Below are positions 24,679-31,077 of a DNA stretch of 34,218 nucleotides, in pieces; position 1 is the stretch's first letter, and every line of letters begins with the position of its first letter. A model generated the notes under the pieces. The model made no database searches. It was not told the DNA's origin and worked only from the letters and a program-made list of their open reading frames with translations. Made by a program: the position numbers and the translations under genes. Source of the stretch: Collinsella sp. AM17-1 (GTDB lineage: Bacteria; Actinomycetota; Coriobacteriia; Coriobacteriales; Coriobacteriaceae); the NCBI RefSeq assembly GCF_003470665.1, contig NZ_QRJZ01000026.1:1-34218 (forward strand), in the 5' to 3' direction.

Positions 24679-24791
24679 TATGGGGAAACGGCAGCTATAG
24701 ATGAGGCGCCGGGGAGGCCGAGAAATCATCGACGGGGTCAGGCCGACCGCCAAGCACAACGCACGCATCTCAATCTGTCAGCCAAATCATT

Positions 24792-24805
24792 CGAACAGCT
24801 GTTCG
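24792..24805. promoter_or_regulatory. LexA/SOS box upstream of the GyrI-like gene
   Basis: CGAACAGCTGTTCG is a perfect 14-bp palindrome and an exact match to the Gram-positive SOS box CGAAC-N4-GTTCG. Two overlapping -10 candidates (TATGAT at 24810-24815 and 24815-24820) follow, so bound LexA would cover the -35 region. Confidence 0.82.
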
Positions 24806-24861
24806 TTTCTATGATATGATTCGACTATCTAAGCGGGCCAATACGCAGAAAGGCGGCCAAC

Positions 24862-25500
24862 ATGGCGTTCGACTTTAAGAAGGAATGCAAGGAGCTCTAT
24901 AAACCTGCAAGCAAGCCGAGTATCGTAACTGTCCCGCCTATGAGCTACGTTGCCGTTCGCGGAAAGGGCGACCCAAATACCGAAGGTGGCGAGTATCAAA
25001 ACGCCCTGCCGCTACTTTACGGCATCGCCTATACCGTCAAGATGTCGAAGAAAGGCTCAAGGAGTATCGAGGGCTATTTCGACTTTGTGGTACCGCCGCT
25101 CGAGGGTTTCTGGTGGCAAGAATCCCCGAGCGGCGACATCGATTATGTACACAAGGACAATTTCAACTTTATCTCGTGCATCCGCCTGCCCGATTTCGTC
25201 ACCCGAGATGACTTTGACTGGGCAGTCGCGGAAGCCACGACCAAAAAGAAACTGGACTTTTCCGCCGTCGAACTGCTTAAAGTTGACGAGGGTCTCTGCG
25301 TTCAATGCATGCACACCGGGCCCTACGACAACGAACCGGCGACCGTAGACGCTATGCATGAATACACGACCGAGCTGGGCTATGTTCCCGACTTCTCAGA
25401 CACCCGTTTACATCACGAAATCTATCTCTCCGATCCACGCAAATGCGCACCGGAGAAACTTAAGACCGTGGTTCGTCATCCTATCAAGCGCGCTGAATAG
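24862..25500 (+). CDS. GyrI-like small-molecule-binding domain protein
   Basis: This is a 212-residue soluble protein of the GyrI-like (SbmC/AraC-effector-binding, SHS2) superfamily. VPPMSYVAVRGKGDPN near residue 30 is the usual first strand, followed by LPLLYGIAYTVKMS, and VQCMHTGPYDNEPATVDAMHEY (about 147-168) is the conserved GPY block. Family members bind small hydrophobic compounds, inhibit DNA gyrase (E. coli GyrI) or hydrolyse cyclopropanoid toxins. The gene is preceded by a perfect LexA box, so it is probably induced by DNA damage, as E. coli sbmC is. The ribosome binding site is AAAGGCGG. It is monocistronic. Confidence 0.87.
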   Translation: MAFDFKKECKELYKPASKPSIVTVPPMSYVAVRGKGDPNTEGGEYQNALPLLYGIAYTVKMSKKGSRSIEGYFDFVVPPLEGFWWQESPSGDIDYVHKDNFNFISCIRLPDFVTRDDFDWAVAEATTKKKLDFSAVELLKVDEGLCVQCMHTGPYDNEPATVDAMHEYTTELGYVPDFSDTRLHHEIYLSDPRKCAPEKLKTVVRHPIKRAE

Positions 25501-25573
25501 CGTGGGGCGTCATTTCACGCGCTAGGTTTTAAGCCAGCCAACCAGCCTCCTCCCAGGCTGTCCGGTAATTATC

Positions 25574-25600
25574 TTGACGCGGCCCGTCGCATCTTATAAG
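25574..25600 (+). promoter_or_regulatory. Promoter of the ClC-type channel gene
   Basis: TTGACG (25574-25579) and TATAAG (25595-25600) are close to consensus but the spacer is only 15 bp. This may mean weak basal activity or activation by a MerR-like regulator, though none is nearby. Confidence 0.5.
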
Positions 25601-25613
25601 TTTGTTTTGCTAA

Positions 25614-25645
25614 AGCTGGAAAGCCTCTCAACGATGCGCAACTCC
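25614..25645 (+). promoter_or_regulatory. Leader hairpin with T-run before the ClC gene (possible attenuator)
   Basis: AGCTGGA (25614-25620) and TCCAGCT (25633-25639) form a 7-bp stem followed by CTTTTTC, about 30 nt before the start codon. The transcript would begin near 25607, so it is a terminator-like element inside the leader. I could not match it to the fluoride riboswitch consensus. Confidence 0.45.
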
Positions 25646-25670
25646 AGCTCTTTTTCTATCAAGAGAGCAA

Positions 25671-26921
25671 GTGTCGGAAAGCAAAATGTCAGAAAGCAGC
25701 GCATCGAGCAGGATTAAACGCCTGGTCAACACCTATAGTGGCCTCGTGCTTATGGGTGCCGTCGGAATCCCTATTGGCATCATCGTTGGAGCCATCTGCG
25801 CCCTCTTTGGTCGCGTGCTTCTGACGATTGGCGCCTTCCGAGACGCGCACATCGTACTGCTCCTTCCCTTCCTCGCCCTCATGGGCTTGGCCATCGTATT
25901 TGCCTACCGTACCTGGGGCAAAGGCACCGATCGGGGCATGAGCTTAGTATTCGACGTAGGTCACGGGCGCGAGGGCGCCATCTCCCCGCGTTTGGTGCCG
26001 CTCATTATACTGAGCACGTGGGGAACGCACCTCTTTGGCGGCAGTGCGGGACGCGAGGGCGTGGCCGTGCAGATTGGCGCAACCGTCTCGCACTGGATCG
26101 GCCGGCGTCTACCTTTCCGAGACCCCGGCAACACGTTTTTGCTTATCGGCATGGCTGCCGGCTTTGCCGGACTCTTTCGAACGCCGCTCGCCGCCACGGT
26201 CTTTGCTATCGAAGTACTAGTCGCAGGACGCATGGAGTACCGCGCGCTGTTCCCCGCGCTTACGGCCTCGCTCGCTGCAAGTATGACCTCCGGCGCCCTG
26301 GGGCTCGAGAAGTTCGAGGTCACCGTTGCCGCCTCGTATGCGCTCGACCTCCCCGGTCTTGTACGGCTGGCGCTGTTGGGCATCGCGTTTGGCATGGTGG
26401 GTGGCGCTTTTGCCTGGTGCCTTGCCCACGCCAAGACCCTTGCGGCGCGGCTGTTCCCCAACCCTTATACGCGCATTGCCGTTATGGGCCTTGTGCTGTC
26501 GGCGATTTTGTTCGCGCTGTGGCAAGGGCGATACTGCGGACTTGGCACCAACCTGATATCGGCGGCACTCAACGGTGACGGCACCGCCACCATCATGCCT
26601 TGGGACTGGGCGCTCAAATTCGTACTCACCATCGCCACGCTTGCCGCAGGATATCAGGGTGGCGAGGTGACGCCGCTGTTCTCCATCGGAGCCAGCCTGG
26701 GTGTCGTACTCGCCGGGATTCTCGGCATGCCCGTCGAGCTCTGCGCCGCGCTGGGATACGCCGCCGTCTTTGGCAGCGCCACCAACACGCTGCTCGCGCC
26801 GATCCTCATTGGCTGCGAGGTCTTCGGTTTCGGTAATCTGCCGATGTTCTTCATCGTCTGCGTTGTGGCTTATCTGTTCAACATGGACAAATCAATCTAC
26901 GCTCTGCAAAAGCGAGCGTAG
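25671..26921 (+). CDS. ClC-family chloride/fluoride channel or antiporter
   Basis: This is a 416-residue ClC-type membrane protein with about ten helices. The gating-glutamate motif is GGSAGREGVAVQIG (about 122-135). The helix-N motif is GYQGGEVTPLFSIGA. Where classical ClC proteins have GSGIP, this one reads GMSLV, with Met at the Ser position; fluoride-exporting CLC-F proteins are known for Met there. A fluoride/proton antiporter that protects the cell from fluoride is thus plausible but unproven. The start is GTG 25671 or ATG 25686 (MSESS), and neither has a strong ribosome binding site. It is monocistronic, with an attenuator-like leader. Confidence 0.88.
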   Translation: MSESKMSESSASSRIKRLVNTYSGLVLMGAVGIPIGIIVGAICALFGRVLLTIGAFRDAHIVLLLPFLALMGLAIVFAYRTWGKGTDRGMSLVFDVGHGREGAISPRLVPLIILSTWGTHLFGGSAGREGVAVQIGATVSHWIGRRLPFRDPGNTFLLIGMAAGFAGLFRTPLAATVFAIEVLVAGRMEYRALFPALTASLAASMTSGALGLEKFEVTVAASYALDLPGLVRLALLGIAFGMVGGAFAWCLAHAKTLAARLFPNPYTRIAVMGLVLSAILFALWQGRYCGLGTNLISAALNGDGTATIMPWDWALKFVLTIATLAAGYQGGEVTPLFSIGASLGVVLAGILGMPVELCAALGYAAVFGSATNTLLAPILIGCEVFGFGNLPMFFIVCVVAYLFNMDKSIYALQKRA

Positions 26922-26945
26922 AAGATCACTCTGCCGATAGTGTCA

Positions 26946-27045
26946 TCCGGAAACGGCATCCCATTCTGAGGCAATATTCTGGGTTGAAGCTTCCACTCGA
27001 GAGCGCGTTCGGAAAGCACATCCCATTCTAAGACAGAATTCCGGG
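26946..27045. repeat. Two 38-nt imperfect direct repeats
   Basis: Copy 1 (26946-26983) and copy 2 (27008-27045) share about 29 of 38 positions, including CATCCCATTCT and a GGG end; they lie 62 nt apart. Each is partly palindromic (CCCATTCT...AGAATTCCGGG in copy 2). They are in the spacer between the convergent ClC (+) and kinase (-) genes and may end transcription. Confidence 0.6.
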
Positions 27046-27090
27046 ACGCAGTTTTCGCCCATACCCCCTCCCGTCGACGTTTCCCCAGAT

Positions 27091-27132
27091 AAAACCTGCC
27101 AAGATAAACCTGTCCCTTTTTGGCAGGTTTTA
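27091..27132 (+). repeat. Palindromic repeat family A, copy 6
   Basis: AAAACCTGCCAAGATAAACC, then TGTCCC and TTTTTGGCAGGTTTTA. On the minus strand the outer TAA of the repeat is the stop codon of the histidine kinase gene, just as copy 3 ends the M18 gene. Confidence 0.9.
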
Positions 27133-28503
27133 GAAGCGGACGATGAAGGTGATCTGATGGTCGTGGCTGGACACGGTAGCGGAGCCGCCATGGGCCTCGG
27201 CGATGGCACGCACCACAGACAGGCCCACGCCCGAGCCGCCCGTCTTGGAGCTACGCGACACGTCCGCACGATAGAAGCGGTCGAACAATCGATCTAGGTC
27301 GCCCTCGGGCAGCGAATCGACGGCATTCGATACGACAAGCTCTGCCGAGCCTTTGCCCGCACCACGCGAAACGGCGCGCAGACTCAACTCGATCACGCTG
27401 CCCTCGCTCGCATAGCGCGTGGCGTTGTCCAGCAGCAACTCAACCACCTGCGTCACCGCCGCAGCATCGGCATGAGCGCGCACGCCGGTCGCGACCGACA
27501 TCGACAGGCGCTTGCCGCGCGAGACCGCCACCGATTCAAACGGCGCGGCTGCCTTGTCAACTGCCTCCGAGAGATCGATCGACGCCATGGTAAAGCCCGC
27601 CGAGCCCTCGTCCATGCGCGCCAAAAATACCAGACGCTCCGTAAGTGCCGTCAGTCGCGCCACCTGCTCGTGAATGCTCTGCGTCCACTCACTCTCGCCG
27701 CTTTCAATCTCTTGTACCTCGTTCGCGGCATCAATCACAGCCAGCGGTGTCTTGATCTCGTGGCTCGCATCGGTAATAAAGCGCTTTTGCTTGCTGTAGC
27801 TCTCGACCATCGGTCGAATCACGGCGCCCGAGGCGACCGTTACAATTGCCAGCACCGCCAGCCAGCCAATGCAGCTGATTGCCACACTCGCGCTCAAAAA
27901 CGAATGGAAACTTGCAAGCTCGCGCGAACAGTCCACGAACACATAGGTTGTCTTGTCGCCCTGAACCGTAGCCGTATAACGGTAGTTACCAGAAAAGCCC
28001 GAAGTCCATCCCTTGGAATCCAGCCCCATGGCAATACGGGCGGCACGCTTGGCGCCCACCGCGGCAATGCGGGCGGTATTGACATCGACCACCTGTCCAT
28101 CGACAAGCGTCACCGTAAAGTAGCGCGTGTCGAAGGGAGATTCCGCCGTCATACCTTCAAAATGCCCGGCGCGCACGGCCACCCGGTCACCTGCAGCGGC
28201 CTTACCGGCGCCCACATCCTGGCCGGGATCGGTCCTGGGCTCTTCTTCCCAATCGATGCCGCCCTTGCCTGCCAGGATATAGTCCAAGCGCGCATCGGCC
28301 ATTTTGCAGACGTGCGAGTAATTCACGACATTGATGCCGGCAATGATGAGCGTGAGCACCACGGTCACGGCGCCCATGGCAACGAGGATAAACTTGCGAC
28401 GCAGGCGGCGGCCCAATGCGTCAGCAGAATTTGCCCGCCCTGCACTACGAAAGGTGGCACGAAACCGCTCAGTCACGTGCTTCCACCACGCGCGTACGCT
28501 CAC
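27130..28503 (-). CDS. Two-component sensor histidine kinase
   Basis: This is a 457-residue membrane kinase: TM1 at 38-61 (FILVAMGAVTVVLTLIIAG), an extracellular sensor of about 140 residues, TM2 at about 204-229, then the dimerisation box ITDASHEIKTPLA with phospho-His248. The N-box LLLDNATRYASEGS and the G-box GGSGVGLSVVRAIAEAHGG follow. It belongs to the HPK1 class paired with OmpR-type regulators. The start is the GTG at 28503, 2 bp after the regulator's stop; the frame is open upstream but overlaps the regulator. Its signal is unknown. It ends in a family A repeat. Confidence 0.92.
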   Translation of the reverse strand: MSVRAWWKHVTERFRATFRSAGRANSADALGRRLRRKFILVAMGAVTVVLTLIIAGINVVNYSHVCKMADARLDYILAGKGGIDWEEEPRTDPGQDVGAGKAAAGDRVAVRAGHFEGMTAESPFDTRYFTVTLVDGQVVDVNTARIAAVGAKRAARIAMGLDSKGWTSGFSGNYRYTATVQGDKTTYVFVDCSRELASFHSFLSASVAISCIGWLAVLAIVTVASGAVIRPMVESYSKQKRFITDASHEIKTPLAVIDAANEVQEIESGESEWTQSIHEQVARLTALTERLVFLARMDEGSAGFTMASIDLSEAVDKAAAPFESVAVSRGKRLSMSVATGVRAHADAAAVTQVVELLLDNATRYASEGSVIELSLRAVSRGAGKGSAELVVSNAVDSLPEGDLDRLFDRFYRADVSRSSKTGGSGVGLSVVRAIAEAHGGSATVSSHDHQITFIVRF

Positions 28504-28505
28504 GC

Positions 28506-29189
28506 CTACTCGCCTTCCTCGACAACCTCGAGCGAATATCCCTGGTTGCGCGACGCGCGGATGGCCACGTTGGCACCCAGCGCCGTCAGTTTTTTGCGCA
28601 GGTACGAGATATAGACCCACACCACATTGGCGCCCTCGGGCGCGTCCTCGCCCCAAACCTCGAGCATCAGACGCTCGGTGGGCATGCGCGTGCCGGCGTT
28701 GCGCATAAAGAGCTCCATGAGCTGAAACTCGCGATTGGCCAGATGCTCCTCGCCCAAGGGACCCACAAGCGTGCACGATGCCGTATCGAGACGCACATTG
28801 CCCACGCTGAGCGTCGTGGCATCAATTGCCGTCGCGGCACGCGTCATGGCTCGAATGCGAGCGAGCAGCTCCTTAGCGGCAAACGGCTTAGTCAGGTAAT
28901 CGTTGGCGCCGGCGTCCAAGCCCTCGACCTTATCGGACACCTCGCTTTTTGCCGTAAGCATGATGATGGGCAGACGTTTACCGGCCTCACGTGTGCGCTT
29001 GAGCACCTCAATGCCGTCCATGCCAGGCATCATGATGTCCAGAATCGCGGCGTCATAGTCGTTAGCGAGCAGATACTCGAGCGCCGTCAGACCGTCGAGC
29101 GCGGTGTCGACCTCGTAGTCGCTATGTTGAAGAATCGCGGTAAGGGCGCGGGAGAGGCCGGGTTCGTCCTCGGCAAGCATCAGCTTCAT
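28506..29189 (-). CDS. OmpR/PhoB-family response regulator
   Basis: This is a 227-residue DNA-binding regulator. The receiver domain (1-118) has an acidic pocket at Glu7/Asp8, phospho-acceptor Asp51 (ILDIMMPGMDG) and Lys101 (LTKPF). The winged-helix domain (about 130-222) has LANREFQLMELFMRN and VWVYISYLRKKL. It is encoded directly before the histidine kinase. The start has AAGGAG upstream. Direct repeats of GCCTTAGC at 29254 and 29265 lie in its promoter region, so autoregulation is likely. The divergently transcribed envelope operon is its most probable target. Confidence 0.95.
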   Translation of the reverse strand: MKLMLAEDEPGLSRALTAILQHSDYEVDTALDGLTALEYLLANDYDAAILDIMMPGMDGIEVLKRTREAGKRLPIIMLTAKSEVSDKVEGLDAGANDYLTKPFAAKELLARIRAMTRAATAIDATTLSVGNVRLDTASCTLVGPLGEEHLANREFQLMELFMRNAGTRMPTERLMLEVWGEDAPEGANVVWVYISYLRKKLTALGANVAIRASRNQGYSLEVVEEGE

Positions 29190-29233
29190 AGTTGCTCCTT
29201 TGGCGCATGGCTATACAAGTTTCGATACTGCCG

Positions 29234-29327
29234 ATGATAGCGCACCGTCAACTGCCTTAGCGCAGCCTTAGCCGCTCAACCTGCGCGTTTTCAAATACGC
29301 AGGATGTGGCTTAGCCAAACTTAAGCC
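29234..29327. promoter_or_regulatory. Divergent control region with CTTAGC/CTTAAG direct repeats
   Basis: GCCTTAGC occurs at 29254-29261 and 29265-29272 (11-bp period), and CTTAGCC / CTTAAGCC at 29310 and 29320 (10-bp period). Such same-face direct repeats are typical of OmpR-family binding sites. On the minus strand a -10 candidate TATCAT (29239-29234) puts the first pair at -35. Between the pairs lies a hairpin, CCTGCG-N12-CGCAGG (29280-29303). Confidence 0.55.
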
Positions 29328-29439
29328 GCCGATACCGAGCGCCCGGACGCATACCGGCCGCGGTAGAACAGCATCGTCACGAGGACAGCCGTACCACCTC
29401 GCGACGGCATGCCAAGACCATGCCATCCCCTTTGATGCG

Positions 29440-29463
29440 GGAGCCGCCAACGCGGGCGGCTCC
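29440..29463 (+). other. Leader hairpin before the Gly-rich membrane protein gene
   Basis: GGAGCCGCC (29440-29448) and GGCGGCTCC (29455-29463) form a 9-bp stem 24 nt before the start codon. It leaves the ribosome binding site GGAG (29478-29481) free. It may stabilise the message. Confidence 0.4.
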
Positions 29464-29487
29464 GCGCCTATCCGATTGGAGAACACT

Positions 29488-30111
29488 ATGGACAGCTTGT
29501 TCAACCGCAATACCGACGGCGTCACCGGCAGCGAGAGCGCCGAGCCCAATACGGCATCCCAACACGCAGCGAGCGATGTGCCCGCCACGGTCGTCAATCC
29601 GCTCTATGCGGGAGAGTCTGCTGGAGAGCGCGCCATGCCCGCCAGCACGTCGGCGCCCGCTCCCGATACCCGCGCATATGTCGCCGAACCCGTCCCGCAG
29701 CAGACGATCTCCACCAAAGAGCACGACGACAAACGGCCCAGTCGCGCCGCCAACCTGCTCCTAGTCGCAACGCTCGCCGCCGTTTGTGGCCTCGCTGGCG
29801 GGCTTGCAGGTGGTGCCATCATGAGCGCCGCGACCGGCGGATCGGCCCAGGCCGCGCAGGGTGGCATGGGTGGCGGCCAGGGCGGCATGCAGGGTGGCGG
29901 CATGCCCGGTGCAGACGGGACCACGGGTGATGGCACTAGCGAGGGTACGGCAAATGGCAACGCAGCGCCGGACGGGCAGGCGCCCACGGGCACGCCCGAC
30001 GCCGGTGACACAGCCGACACTTCGGCCGACGGTTCAAACGACGCCGCAGGCGATACGTCCACGGACGCAGTCAATAGCCACGCCACCTCGCAGACTTCCC
30101 TTTCCGTCTAG
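29488..30111 (+). CDS. Gly-rich single-pass membrane protein
   Basis: This 207-residue protein has no recognisable domain. Residues 1-83 are hydrophilic, Ala/Ser/Pro-rich and cytoplasmic if the helix orients as expected (KRPSR just before it). One helix spans about 87-110 (LLLVATLAAVCGLAGGLAGGAIM). Outside come a Gly/Met stretch, GGMGGGQGGMQGGGMPG (about 124-140), and a Thr/Ser/Asp-rich tail. The tail looks like a possible glycosylation acceptor. The same Gly/Met style occurs in the GT39 protein two genes downstream, which suggests that they interact. The start at 29488 has GGAG six bases upstream. It is the first gene of the operon. Confidence 0.75.
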   Translation: MDSLFNRNTDGVTGSESAEPNTASQHAASDVPATVVNPLYAGESAGERAMPASTSAPAPDTRAYVAEPVPQQTISTKEHDDKRPSRAANLLLVATLAAVCGLAGGLAGGAIMSAATGGSAQAAQGGMGGGQGGMQGGGMPGADGTTGDGTSEGTANGNAAPDGQAPTGTPDAGDTADTSADGSNDAAGDTSTDAVNSHATSQTSLSV

Positions 30112-30135
30112 CCGCCTGAACAGAAAGGCATCATC

Positions 30136-31077
30136 ATGACTAAACCCGATATCATCACGCAGGACGCCCGCACCGCGTCTGCCGCCACGCAAAATCGCCC
30201 TACGTCTGCAGACGCTCGGCCACAAACCACGGCGACGGCTCAGGCAATCCAATGCGAGCCCTCCCCTTCTTCCATTCTCAACTGCGGCGAGCCGCGCGAA
30301 GTCGACTGCGACTTTGTCATCCCCGTCTTTAACGAGCAGGCCGAACTCGGCTCCTCGATCATGCTACTGATGGATCAGTTACGCGAGATTTCACTCCATG
30401 CCAAGTCGTTTACCTGGCAGATCGTGATTGCCGACAACGCCAGCAGCGACAAGACCTGGGAACTCGCCCGCATCCTCGCCTGCAAGTTTTCCTTTACGCT
30501 CCGTGCCATCCGCATTCCCCAAAAGGGTCGCGGCCGTGCTCTCAAAATCGCGTGGAGCACGTCCAAGGCCCGCGTGCGCGCCTATATGGATGTCGACCTT
30601 TCCACCGATATTCGGCAGATTCCCGAACTTGTCGGCCCCATTTTGGACGGGCGCGCCGACGTTTGCTTTGGCTCACGCCTGCTGCCGGCATCGCGCGTGG
30701 AGCGCTGCGCCAAGCGTGAGTTTATCTCGCGCTCGTACAACCGCATGCTGCAGGGCTATCTGGACGTGCATTTTCACGATGCGCAGTGCGGGTTTAAGGC
30801 GATTTCTGCCGAGGCTGCAGACACGTTGTTGCCGTTTATCCAAGACAACGAATGGTTCTTCGACACCGAGCTTTTGGTCCTGGCCGAACGCATGGGCATC
30901 GCATCCTGCGAGTTTGCCGTGCGATGGAAGGAAGATCCCGGCACCACGGTGCACATCGTCGACACGGTACGTAAGGACCTTGCCGGCATGAAGCGACTCA
31001 AGGCGAGCGAGGGACAGACGTGTCCCTCGCGGCCCGACGCATATCGCTATCCCCTCAAGCAGGCGGCTGATGCCTGA
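30136..31077 (+). CDS. Family 2 glycosyltransferase (dolichyl-phosphate sugar synthase-like)
   Basis: This is a 313-residue GT2 (GT-A fold) enzyme. After a disordered N-terminus of about 55 residues come DFVIPVFNEQAELG, IADNASSDKT (98-107), QKGRGRALK and the metal/nucleotide motif MDVDLSTD (151-158), which are characteristic of polyprenyl-phosphate glucosyl/mannosyltransferases (DPM1/ALG5-like). QCGFKAISAEAADTLLPF and WFFDTELLVLAER follow. It would load a sugar on to undecaprenyl phosphate for use by the GT39 enzyme encoded next (ATG overlaps its stop by one base). There is no C-terminal membrane helix, so it may act at the membrane surface. Confidence 0.88.
   Translation: MTKPDIITQDARTASAATQNRPTSADARPQTTATAQAIQCEPSPSSILNCGEPREVDCDFVIPVFNEQAELGSSIMLLMDQLREISLHAKSFTWQIVIADNASSDKTWELARILACKFSFTLRAIRIPQKGRGRALKIAWSTSKARVRAYMDVDLSTDIRQIPELVGPILDGRADVCFGSRLLPASRVERCAKREFISRSYNRMLQGYLDVHFHDAQCGFKAISAEAADTLLPFIQDNEWFFDTELLVLAERMGIASCEFAVRWKEDPGTTVHIVDTVRKDLAGMKRLKASEGQTCPSRPDAYRYPLKQAADA

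Noticed and set aside
25501..25670. Fluoride riboswitch before the ClC gene
   Set aside because: I looked for the conserved GAUG and CUGAUG-type pseudoknot elements and did not find them; only a simple hairpin with a T-run is visible.
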